From assembly GCF_044582145.1 (NCBI RefSeq), contig NZ_JBDODO010000001.1: 64,000 bases of DNA; one strand, written 5' to 3'. The notes beneath the pieces are model-generated. The model worked only from the letters and a program-made list of their open reading frames with translations, did no database searches and was not told where the DNA came from. This document shows positions 55,609 through 63,596 of the stretch, piece by piece (within the stretch, counting starts at the first letter, position 1; each line of letters opens with the position of its first letter). Source of the DNA: Guyparkeria sp016278265. Its GTDB lineage: Bacteria; Pseudomonadota; Gammaproteobacteria; Halothiobacillales; Halothiobacillaceae. Made by a program: the position numbers and the translations under genes.

Positions 55609-56469
55609 ATGGCCGTAGGCAAAGAGATTCGCACCAAGATCAAGAGCGTTCAGAACACGCGCAAGATCACCAAGGCGATGGAAATGGTGGCCGCATCCAA
55701 GATGCGGCGCGCCCAGGAAGCGATGGATGCGACCCGTCCCTACGCCGAGAAATTTCTCGAGGTAGTCGGGCACATCACCAACGCGCATCCTGAATACCGC
55801 CATCCCCTGATGGTCGAACGCGAGGTCAAGCGCGTTCTGATGATCGTGGTGACAACGGATCGCGGCCTGTGCGGCGGGCTGAACGTCAACCTGCTGAAAC
55901 GCACCGGCGAAAAGATCCGTGAATACGAGAAGAATGGTGTCGACGTCGACGTCATCCCGGTCGGTAGCAAAGGTCGGGCCTTCTTCAAGCGGTACGGGGG
56001 CAACATCCTGACCTCCGTGACCGGTCTGGGGGACAAGCCTGGTTACGCCACTATGCGCACGGCGATTAACTCCGCCTTGGTCGCGTACGAGAACGGTGAC
56101 GTCGACCGGATCGAGTTGGCACATAACGAGTTCGTCAACTCGATGTCGCAGAATCCGGTGGTCGAACAGATCGCGCCGCTGAAGTACCAGGAGGACGAAA
56201 ACCTCAAGCATCACTGGGATTACATCTACGAGCCCGACTCGGAGACGGTCCTGGATGCGGTACTCAAGCGCTATATCGCCGGACTGGTCGTGGCGGCCGT
56301 CATCGAGAATGTCGCCAGCGAGATGGCAGCGCGTCGAATCGCGATGAAGAACGCCTCTGACAACGCCGGTGACATGATCACTGACCTCAAGAGGCAGTAC
56401 AACAAGGCGCGGCAGGCGGCGATCACTCAGGAAATCTCCGAGATCGTATCTGGCGCCGCCGCCGTATGA
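55609..56469 (+). CDS. atpG: ATP synthase subunit gamma
   Basis: This 286-residue shaft subunit begins AVGKEIRTKIKSVQNTRKITKAMEMVAASKMRRAQ (conserved N-terminal helix, shown by its ends MAVGKEIR and SKMRRAQ) and ends with the matching C-terminal helix ITDLKRQYNKARQAAITQEI. Together they form the coiled coil that turns inside alpha3beta3. Confidence 0.98.
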   Translation: MAVGKEIRTKIKSVQNTRKITKAMEMVAASKMRRAQEAMDATRPYAEKFLEVVGHITNAHPEYRHPLMVEREVKRVLMIVVTTDRGLCGGLNVNLLKRTGEKIREYEKNGVDVDVIPVGSKGRAFFKRYGGNILTSVTGLGDKPGYATMRTAINSALVAYENGDVDRIELAHNEFVNSMSQNPVVEQIAPLKYQEDENLKHHWDYIYEPDSETVLDAVLKRYIAGLVVAAVIENVASEMAARRIAMKNASDNAGDMITDLKRQYNKARQAAITQEISEIVSGAAAV

Positions 56470-56511
56470 CGACGGCAGCCACCCATTTTTCGAATTGAAA
56501 GAGGAACACAC

Positions 56512-57900
56512 ATGAGTTCTGGAAAAATTGTCGAGATCATCGGGGCGGTGATCGACGTCGAGTTTCCTCAAGACCAGATCCCGGCCGTCTACGATGCGAT
56601 CCGCGTCGACGACACCGGCCTGATCGTCGAGGTACAACAGCAGATCGGTGACGGTGTCGTGCGCGGCATCGGCATGGGCACCTCCGATGGCCTCAAGCGC
56701 GGCATGACCGTGACCAGCACCGGCAAGCCGATTTCGGTACCGGTCGGCAAGGGTACCCTGGGCCGCATCATGGACGTCCTGGGCGAGCCGATCGACGAGG
56801 CCGGCCCGGTCGAGAGCGACGAAAAGTGGTCGATCCATCGCAAGGCGCCGGCCTTCGACGAGCAGGCCTCGGGCACCGAGCTGCTGGAGACGGGCGTGAA
56901 GATCATCGACCTGCTCTGCCCGTTCGCCAAGGGCGGCAAGGTCGGCCTGTTCGGCGGCGCCGGCGTGGGCAAGACCGTCAACATGATGGAACTGATCCGC
57001 AACATCGCCATCGAGCATAGCGGTTACTCGGTCTTTGCCGGCGTGGGCGAGCGTACCCGTGAAGGGAACGACTTCTACCACGAGATGAAGGACTCCAACG
57101 TCCTCGACAAGGTCGCTCTGGTCTACGGCCAGATGAACGAGCCGCCGGGCAACCGTCTGCGCGTCGCGCTGACCGGCCTGACCATGGCCGAGTTCTTCCG
57201 TGACGAGGGCCGTGACGTCCTGATGTTCATCGACAACATCTACCGTTACACCCTGGCGGGCACCGAGGTTTCCGCACTGCTGGGCCGCATGCCGGCCGCG
57301 GTGGGCTACCAGCCGACACTGGCCGAGGAAATGGGTGTGCTCCAGGAGCGCATCACCTCGACCAAGACGGGCTCGATCACCTCCGTCCAGGCCGTTTACG
57401 TGCCGGCGGACGACCTGACCGACCCGGCGCCGGCGACCACCTTCGCCCACCTCGACGCGACCGTCGTACTGGCACGTGACATCGCCGCCATGGGTATCTA
57501 CCCGGCGATCGACCCGCTGGACTCCACCAGTCGTCAGCTCGACCCGCAGGTCGTCGGCGAGGAGCACTACAACACGGCCCGCGCGGTGCAGAACACGCTG
57601 CAGCGTTACAAGGAGCTCAAGGACATCATCGCCATTCTGGGGATGGACGAGCTCTCTGACGACGACAAGGCAGTCGTATCGCGGGCTCGTAAGGTCCAGC
57701 GGTACATGTCGCAGCCGTTCTTCGTCGCCGAAGTCTTCACGGGTGCCCCGGGCCGCTACGTGCCGCTCAAGGAAACGATTCGCGCATTCAAGGGCATCGT
57801 GGCCGGCGAATACGACCACCTGCCGGAGCAGGCGTTCTACATGGTTGGCACCATCGACGAAGCCGTCGAGAAGGCCAACAAGATGGCTGAGAAGGCCTGA
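56512..57900 (+). CDS. atpD: ATP synthase subunit beta
   Basis: This 462-residue catalytic subunit has Walker A GGAGVGKTVNMMELI, GERTREGNDFYHEM and Walker B DVLMFIDNIYRY. ATP is formed at three beta sites. It is full length and sits in the standard place between gamma and epsilon. Confidence 0.98.
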   Translation: MSSGKIVEIIGAVIDVEFPQDQIPAVYDAIRVDDTGLIVEVQQQIGDGVVRGIGMGTSDGLKRGMTVTSTGKPISVPVGKGTLGRIMDVLGEPIDEAGPVESDEKWSIHRKAPAFDEQASGTELLETGVKIIDLLCPFAKGGKVGLFGGAGVGKTVNMMELIRNIAIEHSGYSVFAGVGERTREGNDFYHEMKDSNVLDKVALVYGQMNEPPGNRLRVALTGLTMAEFFRDEGRDVLMFIDNIYRYTLAGTEVSALLGRMPAAVGYQPTLAEEMGVLQERITSTKTGSITSVQAVYVPADDLTDPAPATTFAHLDATVVLARDIAAMGIYPAIDPLDSTSRQLDPQVVGEEHYNTARAVQNTLQRYKELKDIIAILGMDELSDDDKAVVSRARKVQRYMSQPFFVAEVFTGAPGRYVPLKETIRAFKGIVAGEYDHLPEQAFYMVGTIDEAVEKANKMAEKA

Positions 57901-57918
57901 TAACCGAGGAGGTCGACA

Positions 57919-58362
57919 ATGGCTATGACTACTCGAGTCGACATCGTCAGCATGGAAAAGCCGATCTTCACCGGGAAGGCGACGTTCGTCACCGTCCCGA
58001 CCGAGGCCGGCGAAATGGGCATCACGGCCCGCCATACGCAGACGTTGTCGGTGCTACGCCCGGGCGAAGTCCGGGTGCACCAGGATGACGGTTCGGTGGT
58101 GCGCTATTTCGTCGGTTTCGGGGTGGTCGAAGTGCAGCCCCACGTGGTCAGCATCATTGCTGACTGGGCGCTGACGGAAGAAGATGCCAAGAACCTGGAT
58201 CCGAACGAACTCGAGGCCCGCATGGGCGAGCGAGAGGAGTACGTTTCCGAATACGAGCAGCGTGGGCAGCTCGATTTCACCTCGGCCGAGATGATCATGG
58301 TCGAGGCAGAGGAACGGCTCAAGTGGATCAAGTCCATGCGCGCCCAGAAGGGTCGTCACTGA
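57919..58362 (+). CDS. atpC: ATP synthase subunit epsilon
   Basis: This 147-residue subunit has the N-terminal beta sandwich (VDIVSMEKPIFTGKATFVTV, GEMGITARHTQTLSVLRPG) and a C-terminal helical hairpin that can inhibit hydrolysis. GAGGAGG precedes the ATG at 57919; the third codon is also ATG. A terminator follows. Confidence 0.96.
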   Translation: MAMTTRVDIVSMEKPIFTGKATFVTVPTEAGEMGITARHTQTLSVLRPGEVRVHQDDGSVVRYFVGFGVVEVQPHVVSIIADWALTEEDAKNLDPNELEARMGEREEYVSEYEQRGQLDFTSAEMIMVEAEERLKWIKSMRAQKGRH

Positions 58363-58387
58363 GCGGTATCCGTGAGTCGATGATAGA

Positions 58388-58417
58388 AAAGGGGCCTTCG
58401 GGCTCCTTTCTTGTTTG
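58388..58417 (+). terminator. Terminator of the atp operon
   Basis: A 9-base stem (one G-U pair) around a TTCG tetraloop, AAAGGGGCC-TTCG-GGCTCCTTT, is followed by CTTGTTT. It lies 26 bases after atpC. Confidence 0.85.
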
Positions 58418-58467
58418 TGGCCGGCGTTGGTGGCGTTGGCCGGGAGATAGACGTTGAGGATAAGACA

Positions 58468-59853
58468 ATGAACAGGCAGTCACGTTCCGAGCTCCACGTC
58501 GTGGTGCTCGCCGCCGGAAAGGGGACGCGCATGCGCTCGAGCCGCCCCAAGGTGCTGCATGAGATCGCCGGGCGCTCGATGCTCGCCCATTGCCTGGATA
58601 CCGCCGCGGCACTCGACCCGGCCTCGATTCGCGTCGTGATCGGTCACCAGGGCGAGGCCGTACGTGAATCGCAAGCCGACCGAGACGTGGATTGGGTCTG
58701 GCAACACGAACAGAACGGCACCGGTCATGCCGTTCAGCTCGGGATCGAGGGTCTGCAGGCGCAGGCGGACGACCGAGTGGTGGTGCTCTACGCCGATGTG
58801 CCGCTGCTGGGCGTCGACCTGCTCAAGCGACTGGTTGGCTCTAACTCGGTCGTCTCCCTGTTGACCATGCACATGGACGACCCTTCCGGCTATGGCCGTA
58901 TCCTGCGCGATGACGCCGGGCGCGTACGTCGCATCGTCGAGCAGAAGGATGCCAGCGAGGCGGAGCGGCAGGTCCGTGAGGTGAACACCGGGATTCTGAT
59001 GGCGCGCTACGGCGACCTGGTTGCATGGCTCGACCAACTGGAATCCGGTAATGCCCAGGGCGAGCTGTACCTGACCGACATCATCGAGATGGCCGCGGCC
59101 GAGGACAAAACGGTCGAGGCGGTGGTGGCCAAGGATGCCTGGGCGGTGTCGGGGGTCAATGATCGTCTCGCGCTGTCTCGCCTGGAGCGGGTCTATCAGC
59201 AACGCCAGGCCGAGGCGCTGGCACTGGACGGTACGACCCTGGCCGACCCGGCGCGCATCGACATCCGCGGTTCACTCGACTGCGGTCAAGATGTCTCGAT
59301 CGACGTGGGGTGCGTGTTCGAGGGCAGCGTGCACCTCGGTGACAACGTCCGTATCGGCCCGCACTGCATCCTGCGTGACTGTGAGATCGGCCCCGGCTCG
59401 ACGGTGGAGGCCTTCAGTCATATCGATGGCGTGGTCACCGCAGGTGACAATGCGATTGGTCCTTATGCGCGGCTACGTCCCGGCGCGGCGCTCGATTCGG
59501 CCGCCAAGATCGGCAACTTTGTCGAGATCAAGGCGGCCCGCATCGGCGAGCGCTCCAAGGTCAACCACCTGTCGTACGTGGGCGATGCCCGGGTCGGCGA
59601 TGACAGCAACCTCGGTGCCGGCACCATCACCTGCAACTACGACGGCGCCAACAAGCACCACACCGAGATCGGTGATCGGGTGTTCGTCGGTTCGGCGACG
59701 CAACTGGTGGCCCCGGTCAGCGTGGGCCATGATGCGACCATCGGCGCCGGTTCGACCATTACCCGCGATGTGGGTGAAGGGCAGCTGGCCGTGGCGAGAG
59801 CCCGTCAATCGGTAATCGACGGCTGGCGACGACCGCGCAAGAAGCGCGATTAA
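58468..59853 (+). CDS. glmU: Bifunctional UDP-GlcNAc pyrophosphorylase / GlcN-1-P acetyltransferase
   Basis: This 461-residue enzyme makes UDP-N-acetylglucosamine for peptidoglycan and LPS. The N-terminal uridyltransferase has LAAGKGTRMRSSRPKVLHEI, and the C-terminal left-handed beta helix carries acetyltransferase residues in NFVEIKAARIGERSKVNHLSY-type repeats. ATG 58468 (MNRQSRSELH) fits better than the upstream in-frame ATG at 58411, which lies in the terminator. The atp-glmU linkage is common. Confidence 0.97.
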   Translation: MNRQSRSELHVVVLAAGKGTRMRSSRPKVLHEIAGRSMLAHCLDTAAALDPASIRVVIGHQGEAVRESQADRDVDWVWQHEQNGTGHAVQLGIEGLQAQADDRVVVLYADVPLLGVDLLKRLVGSNSVVSLLTMHMDDPSGYGRILRDDAGRVRRIVEQKDASEAERQVREVNTGILMARYGDLVAWLDQLESGNAQGELYLTDIIEMAAAEDKTVEAVVAKDAWAVSGVNDRLALSRLERVYQQRQAEALALDGTTLADPARIDIRGSLDCGQDVSIDVGCVFEGSVHLGDNVRIGPHCILRDCEIGPGSTVEAFSHIDGVVTAGDNAIGPYARLRPGAALDSAAKIGNFVEIKAARIGERSKVNHLSYVGDARVGDDSNLGAGTITCNYDGANKHHTEIGDRVFVGSATQLVAPVSVGHDATIGAGSTITRDVGEGQLAVARARQSVIDGWRRPRKKRD

Positions 59854-59861
59854 TCGGTGGG

Positions 59862-61031
59862 TTACGCGTCCGGCAGGAACCGGCCGAGGACATCGTTGAG
59901 AAAGCGCAGACCGAGATCCGTCGGTCGGATGGTCTGGATGTCCCAGTCGATCAAGCCGTCTTCCTCCAGCCCGCGCAGCGTCTTGGAGACCACCGCGATG
60001 GGCATGCCCGTGCGTTCCTGGAACAGGCTCACCGGGAAGCCCTCCGTCAGTCGCAGGGCATTGAGCATGAACTCGAACGGGATCTCCTGGCGCCCGATGT
60101 CGTGCGCATCGATATTGGCCGGCTGGCCCGCCAGCTCGAGATAGCGATTGGGATGGGGGCTGCGCAGGCGTCGCTCGATACGGTTTTCCGCCGGGATCGT
60201 CAGTTTGCCGTGTGCGCCCGCCCCGATGCCGAGGTAATCGCCGAATTGCCAGTAGTTGAGGTTGTGCTGGCAGTGGTGATCCGGGCGGGCGAAGGCGGAG
60301 ATCTCGTAGTGTCCGTAACCGGCTTCGAGCAGGCGTTGGGCGCCCGCCTCGCCGATCCGGTCGAGGGTCGCCTCGGGTGGCAGCGCCGGTGGGCTGAACG
60401 CGAAGGCCGTGTTGGGTTCGATGGTCAGCTGGTACCAGGACAGGTGCGGCGGTTCGAGCGATATCGCGGTGTCGATATCCGCCAGGCCGTCCGCTTCCGT
60501 TTGCCCGGGCAGGCCGTGCATTAGGTCGATGTTGAAGCTGTCCAGCCCCGCATCGTGCGCCGCTTCGATGGTGCGCCAGGCGGCACGCCGGTCGTGAATC
60601 CGACCCAGCCGTTCCAGCGAGCGGTCATTGAAGCTCTGCACGCCGATCGAGACACGGTTAAAGCCGATGGCACGATATTCGGCCAGTCGAGAGGCCATGT
60701 CGGTACCCGGGTTGACCTCGAGGGTCACCTCGCGGGTAAAGCGCAGGTCGAGCAGCGCGCGCAGGCCCGACATCAGCCGGTCGAGCGCCTCCGGGGAGAA
60801 CAGGCTGGGCGTGCCGCCGCCAAGGAAGATCGTCTCGATCGGTCGTCCCCAGATCAGCGGCAGCTCGGGCTCAAGATCGCGCAGCAGCGCGTCGACGTAC
60901 TCGTCCTCGGGCAGTTCGCGGCCCTTGAGCCCGTGCGAGTTGAAGTCGCAATAGGGGCATTTCTCCATGCACCACGGCAGGTGGACGTAGAGTGAGAGCG
61001 GCGGGTTGTCGGTGAACTGCAACAGACTCAT
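59862..61031 (-). CDS. hemW: Radical SAM heme chaperone HemW
   Basis: This 389-residue protein has the radical SAM cluster motif CMEKCPYC in YVHLPWCMEKCPYCDF, then IFLGGGTPSLF, EVNPGT and GVQSFND. It resembles HemN but lacks the extra N-terminal part of coproporphyrinogen dehydrogenase, and HemW proteins deliver heme rather than oxidise coproporphyrinogen. It lies 7 bases downstream of rdgB, a pairing seen in E. coli. Confidence 0.94.
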   Translation of the reverse strand: MSLLQFTDNPPLSLYVHLPWCMEKCPYCDFNSHGLKGRELPEDEYVDALLRDLEPELPLIWGRPIETIFLGGGTPSLFSPEALDRLMSGLRALLDLRFTREVTLEVNPGTDMASRLAEYRAIGFNRVSIGVQSFNDRSLERLGRIHDRRAAWRTIEAAHDAGLDSFNIDLMHGLPGQTEADGLADIDTAISLEPPHLSWYQLTIEPNTAFAFSPPALPPEATLDRIGEAGAQRLLEAGYGHYEISAFARPDHHCQHNLNYWQFGDYLGIGAGAHGKLTIPAENRIERRLRSPHPNRYLELAGQPANIDAHDIGRQEIPFEFMLNALRLTEGFPVSLFQERTGMPIAVVSKTLRGLEEDGLIDWDIQTIRPTDLGLRFLNDVLGRFLPDA

Positions 61032-61038
61032 GAGCGGC

Positions 61039-61671
61039 TCATGCGGGGTTGGTGTCGAGAGCGGCCAGCTGCTCGATCAGTTGCTTCAAGGCGTGTGCCC
61101 GATGACTGATCCGGTGTTTCTCATCCGGGCCCATCTCGCCGACGCTCAGGCCGTGTGCCGGCGAAAGGAACAGCGGGTCGTAACCGAAGCCGCGCTCGCC
61201 GCGCGGGGCATCGAGCACCTCTCCTTCCCAAGTGCCTTCGACGACGATCGGCTTGGCGTCCTCGGCATGGCGGACGAACGCCAGGGCGCAGATAAAGCGC
61301 GCGCTGCGCGGGGCATCCGGGTGCTTGGCCAGTTCATCGACCAGCTTGTCGTTGTTGTCGGCATCGCTCGCCTTCTCGCCGGCAAAGCGCGAGGAGAAGA
61401 TGCCCGGTCGGCCGTCGAGGGCGTCGACGACCAGCCCCGAATCGTCACCGATGGCCGGGTGCCCGGTGAGCGCGGCGGTGTGTCGTGCCTTGATTAAGGC
61501 GTTGCCGCAAAAGCTGTCGGCGTCTTCGACCGGTGACGACACCTCCCAGCAGCGTTGCGAGACGAAGCGCAGTCGATCCAGGGTCGGGTGGCTGCCCGCC
61601 AGGACCCGGCGCATTTCCTCGAACTCGGCCATCTTGCCCTCGTTGTTGGTGGCGATGACGATGTCTGTCAT
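61039..61671 (-). CDS. rdgB: XTP/dITP diphosphatase RdgB
   Basis: This 210-residue house-cleaning nucleotide pyrophosphatase removes dITP and XTP. The motifs VIATNNEGKMAEFEEM, DSFCGNALIKARHTA, AIGDDSGLVVDALDG and GFGYDPLFL are typical of the Ham1 family. It is divergent from rpmJ and upstream of hemW. Confidence 0.96.
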   Translation of the reverse strand: MTDIVIATNNEGKMAEFEEMRRVLAGSHPTLDRLRFVSQRCWEVSSPVEDADSFCGNALIKARHTAALTGHPAIGDDSGLVVDALDGRPGIFSSRFAGEKASDADNNDKLVDELAKHPDAPRSARFICALAFVRHAEDAKPIVVEGTWEGEVLDAPRGERGFGYDPLFLSPAHGLSVGEMGPDEKHRISHRAHALKQLIEQLAALDTNPA

Positions 61672-61763
61672 TCAGGCGTCCCGGTTGTGTTGCGTAGCCT
61701 GCGAGGATACCTGCAAGCAGGTGGTCCTGCAGGGTTGTCATGAGAGCCTTGGCGAACGGGGGT

Positions 61764-61792
61764 TTGCCATTGCGCTCCGAATCCGCTATATT
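61764..61792 (+). promoter_or_regulatory. Sigma-70 promoter of rpmJ
   Basis: TTGCCA (61764-61769) and TATATT (61787-61792) are separated by 17 bases, 46 bases upstream of the rpmJ start. Confidence 0.72.
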
Positions 61793-61838
61793 GCCGCGCT
61801 TCGTGTGGAACCGAGCGGATTATCGAAAAGGGGCGTCC

Positions 61839-61964
61839 ATGAAAATTCTGTCTTCTCTCAAGTCAGCCAAGAAGCGACACAAGGACTGCCAGGTCGTTCG
61901 TCGTCGCGGCAAAGTTTACGTGATCAACAAGACCAACCCGCGCTTCAAGGCCCGTCAGCGCTAA
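61839..61964 (+). CDS. rpmJ: 50S ribosomal protein L36, zinc-free (C-) form
   Basis: This 41-residue basic protein reads MKILSSLKSAKKRHKDCQVV and ends NPRFKARQR, the YkgO-type L36 that lacks the four zinc ligands and keeps a single Cys. In several bacteria this form replaces the zinc form under zinc starvation; whether a second, zinc-binding copy exists outside the window is unknown. No Zur-box-like palindrome was seen at its promoter. A strong hairpin follows. Confidence 0.95.
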   Translation: MKILSSLKSAKKRHKDCQVVRRRGKVYVINKTNPRFKARQR

Positions 61965-61990
61965 GTCGCCTGCCGGATTGATGCGTGACA

Positions 61991-62016
61991 CAAGGCCCCG
62001 CCTCGGCGGGGCCTTG
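61991..62016. terminator. Hairpin terminator after rpmJ
   Basis: A 12-base perfect stem CAAGGCCCCGCC/GGCGGGGCCTTG with a 2-base loop lies 27 bases after rpmJ. There is no long T tract, so intrinsic termination may be weak. Confidence 0.6.
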
Positions 62017-62091
62017 TCGTGTCCGGGTCTTGAAAATGCCCGCGCTCGACCTACATCAAGGGAAGGCCAGACCCGCAATCACCAGACCCGC

Positions 62092-62409
62092 AGTTACCCG
62101 TGGGGTATGCTGGAGCAGTCGCCATCGCGAGATGATTTTGCTGCCCGAGCCGGGCCTCGCCGAGAGGCGCGACCAGGGCACGCTGGAAATCGCCGACTGG
62201 ACGTCGGCAGTCGAGATCAAGGGCGAGCGCAGATCGGAACGGAAGAAGTCGCCGGATGGCTACGCGCGGATCGAACGCCACCACGGGCGCTATCGGCGCT
62301 TTATCTGCCGGCTGGATGCCGGGGGCCTCAACGGGGACATCAAGACGAGCTCACCGTGACTATCCTTGGGGCGGGAACCTCGAAGCCACGCTGCATCGAG
62401 GTGAGCTGA
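62092..62409 (+). pseudogene. Decayed small heat-shock protein (Hsp20) gene
   Basis: Pieces of an Hsp20/alpha-crystallin protein appear in two alternating frames. Around 62092-62120 one frame reads SYPWGMLEQ, like the Hsp20 N-terminus. From about 62135 to 62350 a second frame reads LPEPGLAERRD, then TLEIADWTSAVEIKGERRSE and DGYARIERHHGRYRRFICRL, which follows the Hsp20 core (GER-E, DGY-R-ER-YG-F-R-F-L). The first frame returns with ELTVTILGAGTSKP and CIEVS, matching the LTVTLPK and KPRKIEV end. At least two frameshifts and probably an internal deletion make it non-functional. It lies upstream of cbpA. The call rests on motif reading, not a database hit. Confidence 0.68.
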
Positions 62410-62439
62410 TCCACCCGGCCGTCGGCCGCGGAGGCCCGT

Positions 62440-62466
62440 GAAAAGTCCGGCGGCCCCGGGCTTTTC
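62440..62466 (+). terminator. Terminator-like hairpin after the Hsp20 remnant
   Basis: GAAAAGTCCGG (62440-62450) pairs with CCGGGCTTTTC (62456-62466), one G-U pair and a 5-base loop. It is placed as a terminator of the former Hsp20 gene. Confidence 0.55.
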
Positions 62467-62574
62467 ATCATTGGGCCTTTCATCCTTCCCGGCGTGCCGA
62501 AAGCCTGCCCGATGGGCGGGTTTTCGAGACGCCGGTTACCCGGCACACAGAACACCACTCGGAGGAGTGCAGGC

Positions 62575-63489
62575 GTGAAATATCACGACTACTACGCAAC
62601 CCTGGGCGTGGCCCGCAACGCCTCGCAGGACGAGATCAAGCGCGCCTACCGCAAGCTGGCACAGAAGCACCACCCGGATCGCAACAAGGGCGAGGGTGCC
62701 GAGGACAAGTTCAAGGAGATCAACGAGGCCTACGATGTGCTCGGCGACGCCCAGAAGCGCGCTCGCTACGATGCGCTGGGTTCGGGCTATCACCATGGCG
62801 ACGAGTTCGGTGCCGGGCCCGGTGGCCCAGGTGGCCCAGGTGGCTTTGGCGGGGACGACTTCGCGGCCGGCGGTTTTTCCGATTTCTTCTCGCAGTTCTT
62901 CGGCGGCGGCTATGGTGGCCCCGGTGGCCCCGGTGGCCCCGGTGGCCCCGGTGGCCAGGGCCGGAGCGTGCGCGGCCAGGATGTCGAGGCCGAGGCACCG
63001 GTGCCGCTGTCGCTGCTGGTCACCGGCGGCTCGCACACCATCCGGGTCTCGGACGGGCGCGGCGGCGCACGCTCGCTCAAGGTCAACGTCCCGGCCGGCT
63101 CGACGCCGGGACGTCGCATCCGACTTTCCGGTCAGGGCCAGTCAAGCCCGATGGGCGGGCCGTCGGGGGATCTGTACCTGGTGCTGACCCTGCGCGAGGA
63201 GGATGGCTACCAGGTCGAGGGCAACAACATCTTCCAGGAATTGCCGATCACGCCCTGGGAGGCGGCCCTGGGCGCGAAGGTCCCGGTCACCCTGCCCGAC
63301 GGCAAGCGCATCAGCATGAGTGTGCCCGCCGGGTCGCAATCCGGACGCAAGCTGCGCATCCCCAAGCGTGGCTTCGCCGGCGGTGACCTGATGCTGGTCC
63401 TGATGATCCACACCCCGCCGGCCAAGACCGACGAGGCGCGCGAGTTCTACGAGGAAATGCGCACCTCGATGCCCTTCGACCCCCGATAA
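62575..63489 (+). CDS. cbpA: Curved DNA-binding/DnaJ-like chaperone CbpA
   Basis: This 304-residue class II J-protein has the J domain (residues 4-68, with HHPDRN holding the HPD motif), a Gly/Phe/Pro-rich linker, and two C-terminal substrate-binding domains but no zinc-finger CxxCxGxG repeats. It stimulates DnaK ATPase. The start is GTG 62575 after a good GGAGGAG (62561-62567); an upstream ATG frame from 62494 lacks J-domain homology. The linker contains Gly-Gly-Pro repeats from a 9-base DNA repeat (62914-62956). No cbpM follows. Confidence 0.93.
   Translation: MKYHDYYATLGVARNASQDEIKRAYRKLAQKHHPDRNKGEGAEDKFKEINEAYDVLGDAQKRARYDALGSGYHHGDEFGAGPGGPGGPGGFGGDDFAAGGFSDFFSQFFGGGYGGPGGPGGPGGPGGQGRSVRGQDVEAEAPVPLSLLVTGGSHTIRVSDGRGGARSLKVNVPAGSTPGRRIRLSGQGQSSPMGGPSGDLYLVLTLREEDGYQVEGNNIFQELPITPWEAALGAKVPVTLPDGKRISMSVPAGSQSGRKLRIPKRGFAGGDLMLVLMIHTPPAKTDEAREFYEEMRTSMPFDPR
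62914..62956 (+). repeat. 9-base tandem repeat in the cbpA linker
   Basis: GGTGGCCCC is repeated head-to-tail about 4.8 times (62914-62956), coding Gly-Gly-Pro units. A related pair with GGTGGCCCA lies at 62821-62844. Such repeats can change copy number by slippage without breaking the frame, because the unit is a multiple of three. Confidence 0.9.
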
Positions 63490-63596
63490 CACCACTTGGA
63501 CCACGCGGACGGTGCATGAGCGTCTAAGCTCCGGGTAGAGGTGCCAACGCGGTACCTCATCCTTGTTCACGCGCAAGCAACCCGGAGGAGTCACCG

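Noticed and set aside
55390..58035. Very long minus-strand open frame opposite atpG-atpD (881 codons)
   Set aside because: It is a mirror frame of conserved ATP synthase genes, rich in His, Asp and Val, with no recognisable domain.
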